Of a stretch of 64,000 bases of DNA, positions 50,361-59,898 are shown piece after piece. Origin of the DNA: Clostridiaceae bacterium (GTDB lineage Bacteria > Bacillota > Clostridia > DSM-8532); contig JAAYAD010000096.1 in assembly GCA_012719545.1 (NCBI GenBank), positions 1 through 64,000 of the forward strand, in the 5' to 3' direction. The notes under the pieces were generated by a model that saw only the letters and a list, made by a program, of their open reading frames with translations, made no database searches and had not been told where the DNA came from. Positions within the stretch are counted from its first letter, which is position 1. The number at the start of each line of letters is the position of its first letter. The position numbers and the translations under genes were made by a program.

Positions 50361-50729
50361 TTGGCTCGTATTGCAGGTGTTGACTTGCCAAGGGATAAAA
50401 GAGTAGAAATCGGGCTTACGTATATCTTCGGGATTGGAAGAACCCGTTCAAATGAAATATTGAAGAAGACGGGCATTAATCCCGACACACGTATACGCGA
50501 TCTTACTGATGATGAGATTGCAAGGCTCCGTGACACAATTGAAAAGAATTATACAGTTGAAGGCGACCTCAGAAGAGAGATTGCACTTAATATAAAGCGC
50601 CTTATAGAAATAAGGTGTTATCGTGGAATCAGGCATAGAATGGGACTTCCTGTTCGTGGTCAGAGAACAAAGACCAACGCCAGAACTCGTAAGGGTCCCA
50701 GAAAGACTATTGCCAACAAGAAGAAGTAA
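50361..50729 (+). CDS. rpsM: 30S ribosomal protein S13
   Basis: This 122-residue protein contacts P-site tRNA and the 50S subunit. It starts [20 protein letters not shown] after TTG-encoded Met and ends [20 protein letters not shown] and Lys. The TTG at 50361 follows GGAGGTG. It opens the alpha part of the cluster. Confidence 0.98.
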   Translation: MARIAGVDLPRDKRVEIGLTYIFGIGRTRSNEILKKTGINPDTRIRDLTDDEIARLRDTIEKNYTVEGDLRREIALNIKRLIEIRCYRGIRHRMGLPVRGQRTKTNARTRKGPRKTIANKKK

Positions 50730-50748
50730 TGGGGAGGTCGAGAAGTAG

Positions 50749-51147
50749 ATGGCAGCGGCTAAAGTTGTAAGAAGATCTAGGAAAAAGAGAGAAAAGAAAA
50801 ATATCGAGCGTGGCGCAGCCCACATTCGTTCATCCTTTAATAATACAATAGTAACAATAACCGATGTCCAGGGTAACGCTATTTCCTGGGCAAGCGCTGG
50901 CGGCCTTGGCTTCAGAGGTTCCAGAAAGAGCACTCCCTTTGCTGCTCAGCAGGCTGCTGAAACTGCAGCAAAGGCAGCTATGGAACACGGCCTCAAAACT
51001 GTATCAGTTTATGTAAAAGGCCCGGGTGCTGGTCGTGAGGCTGCAATCCGTGCACTCCAGGCGGCTGGATTAGAGGTTAACCTTATTAAGGACGTAACTC
51101 CAATTCCGCACAATGGTTGCAGACCGCCTAAGAGAAGAAGAGTTTAA
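50749..51147 (+). CDS. rpsK: 30S ribosomal protein S11
   Basis: This 132-residue platform protein has the usual basic N terminus, [39 protein letters not shown] and ends [24 protein letters not shown] precedes ATG 50749. Confidence 0.98.
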   Translation: MAAAKVVRRSRKKREKKNIERGAAHIRSSFNNTIVTITDVQGNAISWASAGGLGFRGSRKSTPFAAQQAAETAAKAAMEHGLKTVSVYVKGPGAGREAAIRALQAAGLEVNLIKDVTPIPHNGCRPPKRRRV

Positions 51148-51164
51148 TGGAGGTGTAAGGATAG

Positions 51165-51791
51165 ATGGCGAGATATACAGATGCATCTTGCAAGCTCTGC
51201 AGAAGAGAAGGTATGAAACTCTTCTTAAAGGGCGAGAGATGTTATTCAAATAAATGCGCTATTGCAAGAAGGCCCTATGCTCCCGGTCAGCATGGCGCTC
51301 AGAAGAAGAAATTGTCTGAATATGGTGTTCAGCTTCGTGAAAAGCAGAAGGCAAAGAGATTCTATGGTATTCTTGAGAGCCAGTTCAGAAAGTATTTTGA
51401 AATGGCTAACCGCAAGAAGGGTGTTACCGGTGAAAACCTTCTGCAATTGCTTGAAAGCAGACTTGACAATGTTGTTTATAGAATGGGATTTGGCACAACC
51501 AGGGCTGAAGCCCGTCAGCTTGTAACTCATGGCCATTTTGATGTGAACGGAAAGAGACTCAACATTCCTTCATACCTTGTAAAGGTTGGCGACACAATCA
51601 GCGTAAGAGAGGACAGCAAGAAGTCTCCCCGTTTCAAGGAAATACTCGAAGTTACCGGCTCCAAAGTTGTTCCCAAGTGGCTTGAAGTAGATCAGGAAAA
51701 CTTAAAGGGTAAAGTAGTTGCATTACCTTCAAGAGAGGATATAGACCTCAATGTACAGGAGCACCTCATCGTCGAGTTGTACTCCAAGTAA
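51165..51791 (+). CDS. rpsD: 30S ribosomal protein S4 (zinc-binding form)
   Basis: This 208-residue assembly initiator contains the four-cysteine N-terminal site ([18 protein letters not shown] with a further Cys in SNKCAI), then [20 protein letters not shown] and the S4 RNA-binding domain [20 protein letters not shown]. In some bacteria it represses the alpha operon. GGAGGTG precedes ATG 51165. Confidence 0.98.
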   Translation: MARYTDASCKLCRREGMKLFLKGERCYSNKCAIARRPYAPGQHGAQKKKLSEYGVQLREKQKAKRFYGILESQFRKYFEMANRKKGVTGENLLQLLESRLDNVVYRMGFGTTRAEARQLVTHGHFDVNGKRLNIPSYLVKVGDTISVREDSKKSPRFKEILEVTGSKVVPKWLEVDQENLKGKVVALPSREDIDLNVQEHLIVELYSK

Positions 51792-51842
51792 TATACTTTC
51801 TGTTACCCTCATAATCTCAATAACCCAAGGAGGGTTGATTAA

Positions 51843-52790
51843 ATGATCGAAATGGAAAAGCCTAGGATTGAGTGCGTTGAAAGCTCACCGGACAATACGT
51901 ATGGCAAGTTTGTGGTAGAACCTTTGGAAAGAGGTTATGGCATTACTCTTGGAAACTCCTTGAGAAGAATCCTTCTCTCATCGCTTCCCGGAGCTGCAGT
52001 CACCTCCATTAAGATAGACGGTGTTCTCCATGAGTTTTCCACCATACCTGGAGTTGTTGAGGATGTAACCGAAATAATCCTTAACATCAAGGAACTGCGC
52101 TTGAAGCTTTTCAGCGAGCAATCCAAAACCCTGTATATTGACTACGAGGGCGAAGGCGAGATTAAGGCTTCTGACATTAAGGCCGATTCGGATGTTGAGA
52201 TATTGAATCCGGATTTGCATATTGCAACTGTCAGTGGTAATAGCAGGTTCTTTATGGAGCTCAATGTAAGCCATGGCCGTGGTTATGTTCCGGCAGAAAA
52301 GAACAAGATACCAAACCAGCCCATAGGGGTTATCCCGGTGGATTCAATTTATACACCGGTAAAGAAGGTTAATTATACCGTTGAAAATACTCGTGTAGGT
52401 CAGGTTACCGATTACGACAAACTGACCATTGAGGTTTGGACTGACGGATCAATTGCTCCCGATGAAGCAATAAGCCTTGGCGCAAAAATAATGAGCGATC
52501 ATCTTAATCTGTTTATAAACCTTACCGACAGGGCTAAGAATACCGAAGTGCTTGTTGAGAAGGGCGAGCCTCAGAGAGATAAGATTCTTGAGATGACAAT
52601 CGAAGAGCTTGATCTCTCAGTAAGATCCTACAACTGCCTCAAGAGAGCAGGAATCAATACCGTTGAAGATCTTATCAACAAGACTGAGGAAGAAATGATG
52701 AAGGTCAGAAATCTCGGGCGCAAGTCGCTTGAGGAAGTTGTTCAAAAGCTTGAAGCTTTAGGCTTGAGGCTTGCACAGTCGGAAGATTAA
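51843..52790 (+). CDS. rpoA: RNA polymerase alpha subunit
   Basis: This 315-residue subunit dimerises to start polymerase assembly. The N-terminal domain has [20 protein letters not shown] and [19 protein letters not shown]. The C-terminal domain (about 245-315), which binds UP elements and activators, has [14 protein letters not shown] and [23 protein letters not shown] precedes ATG 51843. Confidence 0.99.
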   Translation: MIEMEKPRIECVESSPDNTYGKFVVEPLERGYGITLGNSLRRILLSSLPGAAVTSIKIDGVLHEFSTIPGVVEDVTEIILNIKELRLKLFSEQSKTLYIDYEGEGEIKASDIKADSDVEILNPDLHIATVSGNSRFFMELNVSHGRGYVPAEKNKIPNQPIGVIPVDSIYTPVKKVNYTVENTRVGQVTDYDKLTIEVWTDGSIAPDEAISLGAKIMSDHLNLFINLTDRAKNTEVLVEKGEPQRDKILEMTIEELDLSVRSYNCLKRAGINTVEDLINKTEEEMMKVRNLGRKSLEEVVQKLEALGLRLAQSED

Positions 52791-52817
52791 GTATAAAACG
52801 TAAAGGGGAGGAAAGAA

Positions 52818-53348
52818 ATGCCTGCACAAAGAAAATTAGGAAGACCTACTGACCAGCGTAAGGCAATGCTTAAGGGTCTTGTAACCTCTCTGATCCAGTT
52901 TGGGCGTATAGAGACAACTGAAGCAAGAGCGCAGGAAGTAAAGAATATTGCAGAAAAGCTTATTGCTTTGGCTGTAAAAGAATGTGATAATTTCTCATCT
53001 TCTAAGAATGTAACCATTAGCGTACCGGTTCTGGACAGCAAAGGCCGCAAGGTGCTTAAGACTGTTACATCAAAGAACGGTAGAAAGTACGAAGTGGTTG
53101 AAAGAGAAACAAAGACTGTCTTAAAGACAGTTGACGCACCATCACGTCTTGCAGCAAGACGCACAATTATGAACTGGGTCTACAAGGTTAAGGATCAGAA
53201 CGGTAAACCCGTAAGCCTTACCAATAAGCTCTTCGATGAGATTGCACCCAAGTATAAGGACAGAAAAGGCGGATATACCCGTATGTACAAGCTTGGTGCA
53301 AGAAGAGGCGACGGTGCCGAAATGGTTGTGCTTGAGCTGGTAAAATAA
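52818..53348 (+). CDS. rplQ: 50S ribosomal protein L17 with an internal insertion
   Basis: The conserved L17 parts are residues 1-55 ([20 protein letters not shown]) and about 107 to the end ([34 protein letters not shown]). Between them lies an extra Lys/Val/Thr-rich segment of about 50 residues ([20 protein letters not shown]) that short L17 proteins lack. Total 176 against about 113-127 in Bacillus and E. coli. The reading frame is intact. GGGGAGG precedes ATG 52818. Confidence 0.95.
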   Translation: MPAQRKLGRPTDQRKAMLKGLVTSLIQFGRIETTEARAQEVKNIAEKLIALAVKECDNFSSSKNVTISVPVLDSKGRKVLKTVTSKNGRKYEVVERETKTVLKTVDAPSRLAARRTIMNWVYKVKDQNGKPVSLTNKLFDEIAPKYKDRKGGYTRMYKLGARRGDGAEMVVLELVK

Positions 53349-53470
53349 TGATTCTGCCAGATGTAATGTTTAAGGCTGAGTCAATGAATAAAGCACACAC
53401 AGCAGTTTAACAATATTGATTGAGTTGCTGTACCAGACTTTAATGCTAAATAAAGATATTTCTTTCTTAA

Positions 53471-53515
53471 AATAATGGAGAGCGGGTAAGCCGTTCTCCA
53501 TTATTGACATTTGTT
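53471..53515 (+). terminator. Terminator of the S10-spc-alpha cluster
   Basis: AATAATGGAGA (53471-53481) pairs with TCTCCATTATT (53495-53505), with further inner pairs (GCGG...CCGT). It lies 122 bases after rplQ. The TTATT arm then TTTG gives only a moderate T tract. Confidence 0.75.
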
Positions 53516-53532
53516 TAAAACCTGGCTAATCC
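53504..53532 (+). promoter_or_regulatory. Possible promoter of the ECF genes
   Basis: Consensus TTGACA (53504-53509) overlaps the terminator arm; at 17 bases the -10 would be TAATCC, a weak match. About 70 bases separate it from the ecfA start. Confidence 0.4.
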
Positions 53533-53607
53533 AAGAATGCCGGCTAATTGACTAAACTAAATAAGCTGTAGCCGGAGCCTTGAATTCTTCCAGGTAAGGT
53601 GGCTTTA

Positions 53608-55407
53608 ATGAAGGAAATGATTAAGACAATAGATGTATGCTATGAATATAAAAATATTTCAGGGCATAATCCGGCAAGAGCCGTTAACGGAATATCAATA
53701 GATATAAAACAGGGGGAATTTGTGGTTGTCCTGGGGCGCAACGGCTCCGGAAAATCCACTCTTGCCCGCCTGTTTAATGCTTTGCTTATCCCAACCGAGG
53801 GCACTGTGCTGATAGACGGCCTGGATACAAAAAACGGCGAGGTTATTTGGGATATAAGAAAGAATCTTGGTCTTGTTTTCCAGAATCCTGACAATCAGCT
53901 TGTTTCAACAACAGTCGAGGAAGATGTCGCATTTGGTCCTGAAAACTTAGGAGTCCCGCCAAAAGAAATAAGGCAAAGAGTTGATGAATCCTTAAAGATG
54001 GTGGGTATGGAGAACTATGCCCAATTTCCTCCCCATTTGCTTTCAGGAGGTCAGAAGCAAAGAATAGCCATAGCAGGAATTCTTGCAATGGAGCCTAAGT
54101 GCATAGTGCTGGACGAGGCAACATCCATGCTGGACCCTAAGGGAAGAAAAGAGGTTATGGATGTACTTGCAAAGCTTAACAAGGAAAAAGGCATTACCGT
54201 TGTACTTATCACCCACCATATGAATGAGGCAGTAGAAGCGGACCGTGTCCTTGTTATGGAGAACGGTCAAATTACACTTTCAGGTAAGCCAAGAGCTATT
54301 TTTGAGAATGTGGAAGCTTTGGTGAGAGCAGGACTGGATGTGCCAAAGGTTACCGCCCTTGCATATGAGCTTAAAAAGAAGGGCTACAGGATAAACGGAC
54401 TTCCGGTCACACTGGATGAAATGGTTTCAATTTTAAAAGAACTTCTCAATTCCAGCGGTATAGATAAAAACAGTAAATTAAATTATTCAGCCAATATTGT
54501 CCGTAATCCTGATGCAAACAAGCTTAATAACAGGGCTGACAATGAAGATATAATTGTAATTAAGGATTTAAATCATGTATATATGGCTGAGACAACCCTC
54601 GAGAAAAAGGCTCTCAAAAATATAAATCTCACCATTAAAAGAGGAGAAATACTTGGCATAATAGGCCATACCGGTTCAGGAAAGTCTACACTTGTTCAGC
54701 ATTTCAACGGAATCTTAAAGCCTACGTCAGGAAGTATTACAGTGGACGGCCTTTCTGCAGAGAAAAAAGATCTTAAGGAATTAAGGAAAAAGGTAGGCCT
54801 TGTTTTCCAGTATCCTGAGCAGCAGCTTTTTGAGGAAACAGTTTATAAAGATATTATTTTTGGCCTTAATAAATTGGGATTAACAGAGGAAGAAACGAAA
54901 AGAAGAGTATTTCATGCAATAGATCTTTTGGGCATTTCTCCCGATCTTTTGGAGAAGTCACCCTTTGAGCTTTCCGGCGGACAGAAGCGCAGGGTGGCAA
55001 TAGCAGGGGTCCTTGTTATGGAGCCCAAGGTATTGGTTCTTGACGAGCCCACTGCGGGGCTTGATCCAAAGGGCAGCAACGAAGTATTTAACATATTGTC
55101 CGAGCTTAACAGAAATGAAGGAACAACAATTGTCATAATATCTCACAATATGGACGATATAGCTGCCTTTTGCCATCGTGTGGCTGTTATGCGGGACGGC
55201 GAACTAATGATGTGCGATACGGTGGACAAGGTGTTCACAAAAGCCTCCGAACTAAAATCCTGGGGTCTTGATGTACCGCAGATTGCAGAGCTTATGGGAA
55301 GGATGGCACAGGAAGGCTATCCCATGCCTTTTGAGGCAATGACAGTGCAGGACGGGGTAAATGCCCTGGACAGCCTTATAAAGTCAGGAGGAATAGGCCA
55401 TGCTTGA
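53608..55407 (+). CDS. ecfA: Fused energy-coupling factor ATPases (EcfA1-EcfA2)
   Basis: This protein of about 599 residues contains two complete ABC ATPases. The first half has Walker [15 protein letters not shown], signature [14 protein letters not shown], Walker [14 protein letters not shown] and the ECF hallmark [13 protein letters not shown]. After a linker (about residues 275-315) the second has [42 protein letters not shown] and [12 protein letters not shown]. Most Firmicutes encode these as two genes between rplQ and ecfT. They power vitamin uptake with EcfT and exchangeable S components. ATG 53608 fits AAGGTGG best; GTG 53599 is the alternative. Confidence 0.93.
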   Translation: MKEMIKTIDVCYEYKNISGHNPARAVNGISIDIKQGEFVVVLGRNGSGKSTLARLFNALLIPTEGTVLIDGLDTKNGEVIWDIRKNLGLVFQNPDNQLVSTTVEEDVAFGPENLGVPPKEIRQRVDESLKMVGMENYAQFPPHLLSGGQKQRIAIAGILAMEPKCIVLDEATSMLDPKGRKEVMDVLAKLNKEKGITVVLITHHMNEAVEADRVLVMENGQITLSGKPRAIFENVEALVRAGLDVPKVTALAYELKKKGYRINGLPVTLDEMVSILKELLNSSGIDKNSKLNYSANIVRNPDANKLNNRADNEDIIVIKDLNHVYMAETTLEKKALKNINLTIKRGEILGIIGHTGSGKSTLVQHFNGILKPTSGSITVDGLSAEKKDLKELRKKVGLVFQYPEQQLFEETVYKDIIFGLNKLGLTEEETKRRVFHAIDLLGISPDLLEKSPFELSGGQKRRVAIAGVLVMEPKVLVLDEPTAGLDPKGSNEVFNILSELNRNEGTTIVIISHNMDDIAAFCHRVAVMRDGELMMCDTVDKVFTKASELKSWGLDVPQIAELMGRMAQEGYPMPFEAMTVQDGVNALDSLIKSGGIGHA

Positions 55408-56206
55408 CAATATTACCTTAGGACAGTATATTCCCGGCAATTCGGCTCTGCACCGTCTTGATCCGCGAACAAAGATAATATGGACAGGCATACTCATGGT
55501 TGCGGTCTTTTTACTTGAAACCTGGCAGGAGTATGTGATGATGGGGGCGTTCATCCTTATCCTGCTTATGATAAGCGATGTTCCCTTAAAACAGTCCTTA
55601 AAGGGTATAAAGCCATTATTGTTCATTCTGGTATTGACCGCCGTTCTTAATATTTTCTTTATTGGCGGAACTCCTATTTTCACAATAGGTCCTGTAAAGA
55701 TTACCTATGAGGGTATCTATTCTGCCATAAAACTTTTTGCAAGGCTTGTGATGCTGATTATATCAGCTTCTCTTATGACGCTTACCACAACCCCCATAGC
55801 CATGACTGACGGAATAGAAAAGCTTTTAAAACCCTTTGAACGAATAGGTGTTCCTGCCCATGAAATAGCTATGATGATGTCTATTGCTTTAAGGTTTATA
55901 CCAACTCTTTTGGAAGAGGCTCAGCGCATAATGAAGGCTCAGTCATCCAGGGGAGCCGATTTCGATACCGGAAGCATAGTATCTCGGGTCAAAAGCTTTA
56001 TCCCTGTTTTGGTGCCGCTTTTTGTAAGCGCTTTTAAAAGAGCGGATGAGCTGGCAGATGCAATGGAGTCACGCTGCTACCGGGGAGGCAAGGGAAGAAC
56101 CCGTTTAAAAAGCATACGTTTTACAAAGCTGGACTTATCGTCGAGCCTTATAGGAGTTGCTTTTATTGCTCTTACTTTTGGAGCCCGCTTTATATTTAAT
56201 ATTTAA
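55400..56206 (+). CDS. ecfT: Energy-coupling factor transporter transmembrane protein EcfT
   Basis: This 268-residue membrane protein joins the ATPases to substrate-binding S components. It has several membrane helices, an [20 protein letters not shown] start and the ATPase-docking motifs [20 protein letters not shown] and [17 protein letters not shown] (two Ala-Arg-Gly-like sites). ATG 55400 overlaps the ecfA stop by eight bases. No S component is in the window. Confidence 0.96.
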   Translation: MLDNITLGQYIPGNSALHRLDPRTKIIWTGILMVAVFLLETWQEYVMMGAFILILLMISDVPLKQSLKGIKPLLFILVLTAVLNIFFIGGTPIFTIGPVKITYEGIYSAIKLFARLVMLIISASLMTLTTTPIAMTDGIEKLLKPFERIGVPAHEIAMMMSIALRFIPTLLEEAQRIMKAQSSRGADFDTGSIVSRVKSFIPVLVPLFVSAFKRADELADAMESRCYRGGKGRTRLKSIRFTKLDLSSSLIGVAFIALTFGARFIFNI

Positions 56207-56235
56207 TTTATACAAGCTGCATGGAAGTGAATCAA

Positions 56236-56934
56236 ATGAAAGATTTCAAAATTGAAACACATATGCACACATCCGAGGTCAGCCGCTGCGGCAAAGTTCC
56301 AGCAAGGGATGGCATAAGACTTTACCATGAGTTAGGCTATGATGGTGTCTGCATAACCGACCATTTTTTCAAGGGATATTTTGACCAGTTTGATGATCTT
56401 ACTTGGGAGCAAAAGATCGATAGATACTTAACAGGCTATCGTGCCGCAAAGGATGAGGGGGACAAATTAAGAGTAAAAGTAATCCTGGGCATGGAGTACT
56501 GCTTTCCCGATACATGCGATGATATTCTTATATACGGCTTTGATGAAGAATTTCTTTATGAACATGAAAACATGCATCTTTTAAACGAGGATGAACTTAA
56601 GAAATTCGCAAAGGAACATAATCTTCTTCTTATCCAGGCCCACCCCTTCAGAAAGATGATTTCAAAAACCTATGACAACCTTGTAGAAGGCTTTGAAGTA
56701 TTTAACGGAAATCCAAGGCATGATTCCATGAATGACACCGCCCATCAACATGCCAAAGGGCTGAACAGCATAATGATATCCGGTTCAGACTTTCATCAGG
56801 TACAGGATGCAGGCATAGGAGGAATAATTCTTCCGCGTATTCCACGCAACTCACTTGAATTTGCCCAAATTTTAAGGGAGATTAAAGAACCGGTTCTTGT
56901 AAGGGATGGGAAGAGGGATGCTGTGGTATTTTAA
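56236..56934 (+). CDS. PHP-domain metal-dependent phosphoesterase
   Basis: This protein of about 232 residues carries a single PHP domain: KIETHMHTSEVSRCGK (HxH), GVCITDHF (DH), GMEYCFPD, IQAHPFR and SGSDFHQ supply the usual metal ligands in order. The family includes histidinol phosphatases and nucleotide phosphoesterases; the substrate is not evident. ATG 56236 follows GGAAGTGA; the in-frame ATG at 56221 lacks such a site. It follows ecfT by under 30 bases. Confidence 0.85.
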   Translation: MKDFKIETHMHTSEVSRCGKVPARDGIRLYHELGYDGVCITDHFFKGYFDQFDDLTWEQKIDRYLTGYRAAKDEGDKLRVKVILGMEYCFPDTCDDILIYGFDEEFLYEHENMHLLNEDELKKFAKEHNLLLIQAHPFRKMISKTYDNLVEGFEVFNGNPRHDSMNDTAHQHAKGLNSIMISGSDFHQVQDAGIGGIILPRIPRNSLEFAQILREIKEPVLVRDGKRDAVVF

Positions 56935-57033
56935 TACATAAGTTCTATTGATTTTTTCAGGCTGAATAATTACAATTTTGGTAGATCAATAGGACAAATG
57001 TAAAAAACTATGGCAACTTCAGGAGGTTTTACA

Positions 57034-57294
57034 TTGGAAACAAGAATATCAGCTCAGGTTGTAAAGGAAAAGAGCTATGATCCAAACTTTATAGTTAACG
57101 TTTCATATGATGACGGCAATATACGCTTCAGCAACGAATTAATTACAGTTTTGAGAAAGCCGCCCAAGGTTAACATTGAATACTCCGAGCATATAAAGCA
57201 GATCATGGGAGAAATAGATATAGCAAAAATTGAACTTGAAGTAATGAAAGCAATTGTTGAGTATCTTTTAAGCTATTTGGGAGACAGGCGCTGA
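57034..57294 (+). CDS. Small hypothetical protein
   Basis: 86 residues with the TTG start at 57034, chosen because AGGAGG (57021-57026) is seven bases upstream; ATG 57010 has none. It starts ETRISAQVVKEKSYDPNFIV and ends in a helical segment IAKIELEVMKAIVEYLLSYL. No membrane span or known motif. It ends two bases from the convergent DUF421 gene. I do not recognise the family. Confidence 0.7.
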   Translation: METRISAQVVKEKSYDPNFIVNVSYDDGNIRFSNELITVLRKPPKVNIEYSEHIKQIMGEIDIAKIELEVMKAIVEYLLSYLGDRR

Positions 57295-57296
57295 TT

Positions 57297-57983
57297 TTAT
57301 TCCAAATACTCACCTCTTTTCTGAACAAGAATACTATTGTCTTTATCTATTGAGGCATAAAATACCTGTGAATAATCTGTTATCCCCATTTCTGCAAGCT
57401 TCTGATCCACCCATTCCCTTTTTAGATTAAGTGTCTCAAGAGTTCTTCCTATCAACTTTCCGTCAATAATAAGGTCATGGCTGAAGCTTTCGGGTTTTGT
57501 CTCGATCTTAAGATCTTCTGGCGTAACAGGGCGCTTCTGGCTGTTTACTATAACGCTTAACTGGCCGTTGGTTTCAAGCAGGGCATATTCAACATCCTTA
57601 ATGCTCTGAACGCTGTTGAAGCGAAGCTGTTCCAACAAATCATTAATTGTGTACATTTCTTTCTTTAGATTCTTCTCAAGGAGCTTGCCGTGCCTGATAA
57701 GAAGAGTTGGCCTTCCGCATATGATTTCTCTTATTCTCACGCCCTTAATGGATATATAGGACATGATAAGCTGGCTTACAAGAAGCACCGCAATTGGAAT
57801 AAGGGCATGATGAATCTTTCTGTCGTCCTCTGAAAGGGGAATGGCCGCAAGTTCCGAAATCATCATAGCCACCACAAACTCAAAGGGCTGGAGCTGTCCA
57901 ATCTGCCTTTTTCCCATTACTCTCATGGTTGCCACAACGACCAGATACAAAAAAAAGGTTTTGGCAATAAGACCAAGAATCAA
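57297..57983 (-). CDS. DUF421 (YetF/YcaP-like) membrane protein
   Basis: This protein of about 228 residues has an N-terminal membrane part with three helices (ILGLIAKTFFLYLVVVATMR, PFEFVVAMMISELAAIPL and a third) holding the conserved GKRQIGQLQPFEFV motif, then a cytoplasmic domain with PTLLIRHGKLLEKNLKKEMY and LEQLRFNSVQSIKDVEYALL. TTG at 57983 has GGAGGT eight bases upstream on the minus strand; ATG 57998 is an alternative with a poor site. Function is unknown; Bacillus relatives link to sporulation and membrane state. Confidence 0.9.
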   Translation of the reverse strand: MILGLIAKTFFLYLVVVATMRVMGKRQIGQLQPFEFVVAMMISELAAIPLSEDDRKIHHALIPIAVLLVSQLIMSYISIKGVRIREIICGRPTLLIRHGKLLEKNLKKEMYTINDLLEQLRFNSVQSIKDVEYALLETNGQLSVIVNSQKRPVTPEDLKIETKPESFSHDLIIDGKLIGRTLETLNLKREWVDQKLAEMGITDYSQVFYASIDKDNSILVQKRGEYLE

Positions 57984-58163
57984 GCAAAATACCTCCATTA
58001 CCAGCTTAATTCTTTATCTATTCTGAACCGTAACCTTTTAATTGATACAAGAATCAAATCCTTCTTATATAAATAAAATTGAGTTCATTTGTCTTTCAGA
58101 TCAATTCATGCATAATAGCAGCTTCCATTTATTGTTCCGTGGAAGCATCCGGTTTTTAAAGTC

Positions 58164-58185
58164 GTGCCCTACGGGCACTTTATTT
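58164..58185. terminator. Hairpin between the GNAT and DUF421 genes
   Basis: GTGCCC-TAC-GGGCAC (58164-58178) with T-rich sequence on the plus side (TTTATTT) and a weaker T stretch on the minus side. It lies just past the end of the minus-strand GNAT gene, which it probably terminates. Confidence 0.55.
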
Positions 58186-58187
58186 AA

Positions 58188-58733
58188 TTATTCGTATATC
58201 AGGCTTTGAAGTGAGGGGCATTCTTCCCTTAAAAGAGAATAGAGCCTTAAGTTGTGATATTTTCCCCCATGAAAGGTCGCCTTTCTCATGGTGCCCTCAT
58301 AGGTAAAGCCGCATTTTTCCACTACCTTTATGCTTCCAATATTGTCTTCCATTACATTTACCTGTATGCGGTTAATGGGCCTTATTGAAAACATATAGGC
58401 GCAAAAGAGAAGGAGTGCTTCGCTTACATATCCTTTTCCCGAATCTTCTTTATTGAACAGTTCATAACCGACTTCATAACCTGACTGATAGTCAAGGCCT
58501 TTAAAATACAGGATTTCACCAACTATCCGGCCTTCCCTGTTTTCAATTATCATGCGTCCTTCTTCTAAACCCCAGAATCCGGTGCGGTTATATTCACTTA
58601 AAAATTCCTGGGCAGATTGTATGTTAAGATGCCAGTAAGGACCTTTTTCGTTGATATTATAAATAAGGTCATAAAGATAATTAACTTCTTCAGGGCGTAC
58701 AGTCCTTAAAACAACATTCTTTCCGGTAATCAT
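58188..58733 (-). CDS. GNAT family N-acetyltransferase (RimJ/RimL type)
   Basis: This 181-residue enzyme has the layout of RimJ/RimL-like acetyltransferases: ITGKNVVLRTVRPEEVNYLY at the start, GEILYFKGLDYQSGYEVGYE, the acetyl-CoA loop DSGKGYVSEALLLFCAYMFS and VMEDNIGSIKVVEKCGFTYE. ATG 58733 is chosen after AAAGGAAA on the minus strand; the frame is open 28 codons further. The substrate could be a ribosomal protein N terminus, an antibiotic or another amine. Confidence 0.88.
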   Translation of the reverse strand: MITGKNVVLRTVRPEEVNYLYDLIYNINEKGPYWHLNIQSAQEFLSEYNRTGFWGLEEGRMIIENREGRIVGEILYFKGLDYQSGYEVGYELFNKEDSGKGYVSEALLLFCAYMFSIRPINRIQVNVMEDNIGSIKVVEKCGFTYEGTMRKATFHGGKYHNLRLYSLLREECPSLQSLIYE

Positions 58734-58757
58734 TCTGAAGTTTCCTTTCAACGTTGT

Positions 58758-58790
58758 ATTGGGCAATTGACGGTGCCAATTGACCCATAA
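58758..58790. promoter_or_regulatory. Inverted repeat in the GNAT-glcK divergent region
   Basis: TGGGCAATTG and CAATTGACCCA form an inverted repeat with one bulged base. It overlaps the -35 box of the plus-strand promoter and lies over the likely start of the divergent GNAT message, so it could be a shared operator. Confidence 0.5.
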
Positions 58791-58808
58791 TTTATAATAG
58801 CATATAAT
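58780..58808 (+). promoter_or_regulatory. Promoter of the ROK glucokinase gene
   Basis: TTGACC (58780-58785), 17 bases, TATAAT (58803-58808). The leader to ATG 58918 is about 100 bases. Confidence 0.75.
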
Positions 58809-58917
58809 TAAAAACAATTATAAACATTAATATAAGTATTCTCAAAAAGGGATATTGCAATGCCACACACAGCCTTGAAAGCTTAAGATTTGCTGTATGT
58901 TGGAAGGAGGGGTCAGA

Positions 58918-59868
58918 ATGCTCCATGTGGGAGTTGACCTTGGGGGCACAAACATAGCAGCCGGCATTGTGGATAAGGAAGGCCGGATTCTTTTAAAGAG
59001 GAGTGTTCCCACCTTCAGGGAAAGAAATCCTGAAGAAATCATCCAGGATATGTGCATGCTTATAGAAAGCCTTATTGAGGAAAAGAATCTCACTTTAAGG
59101 GACATTAAAAGCATAGGTATCGGAAGCCCCGGACTTCATGACAGGCAAAATGGAATAACAATATACAACAGCAATCTGGGCTTTAATAACGTTCCTGTCC
59201 GAGACATGGTACAAAACCGCCTTAATATTCCGGTGTATCTTGAAAATGACGCCAACTGCGCTGCCATTGCCGAAAGTGTGTCCGGTGCCGCAAAAGGTGA
59301 GGAACATGCGGTCATTATAACCATCGGAACAGGAATAGGCGGCGGCGTCATAATAAATAAAAAGCTCTATACTGGCTTTAACGGTGCAGGCGGGGAGCTT
59401 GGGCACGTGGTTATTGCCCTTGATGGAGAGCCGTGCTCCTGCGGAAGAAAAGGCTGCTGGGAAGCCTATTCCTCGGCAACCGCCCTGATTAGGCAGACAA
59501 AAAAGGCAGCAGAAGAGAATACCAATTCAAAAATTTGGGAGATTATAGGCGGTAACCCGGATAAAATAGATGCCAAAACGGCCTTTGAAGCGGCAAGATT
59601 AGGGGACGAAACAGGCAGAAGTGTGGTTGAAAATTACATAGAGATCTTATCCGAAGGCCTTGCGAATATGGCCAATATATTTCAGCCGGGCGTAATTGTA
59701 ATAGGCGGCGGCGTATCAAAGGAAGGGGAAAATCTTCTTGCTCCTTTAAGGGAAAAGGTCAGGAAGAAAGCCTGCTTCTTTGAAGGCATCGGAGAGCCAA
59801 GAATTGAAGCCGCCCAAATGGGCAATGACGCAGGAATTGTAGGAGCGGCGTTTATTGCCGAATTATAA
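58918..59868 (+). CDS. glcK: ROK family glucokinase
   Basis: This 316-residue sugar kinase lacks an HTH, so it is an enzyme rather than a repressor. It has DLGGTN at 7-12, GIGSPG, YLENDANCAAIAE with the catalytic Asp, GTGIGGGVIIN, GAGGELGH and the zinc motif CSCGRKGC. It most likely phosphorylates glucose entering glycolysis; other hexoses are possible. ATG 58918 follows GGAAGGAGGGG. Confidence 0.92.
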   Translation: MLHVGVDLGGTNIAAGIVDKEGRILLKRSVPTFRERNPEEIIQDMCMLIESLIEEKNLTLRDIKSIGIGSPGLHDRQNGITIYNSNLGFNNVPVRDMVQNRLNIPVYLENDANCAAIAESVSGAAKGEEHAVIITIGTGIGGGVIINKKLYTGFNGAGGELGHVVIALDGEPCSCGRKGCWEAYSSATALIRQTKKAAEENTNSKIWEIIGGNPDKIDAKTAFEAARLGDETGRSVVENYIEILSEGLANMANIFQPGVIVIGGGVSKEGENLLAPLREKVRKKACFFEGIGEPRIEAAQMGNDAGIVGAAFIAEL

Positions 59869-59898
59869 TAAATATTACATCAAAGTGTTACGGGAACT

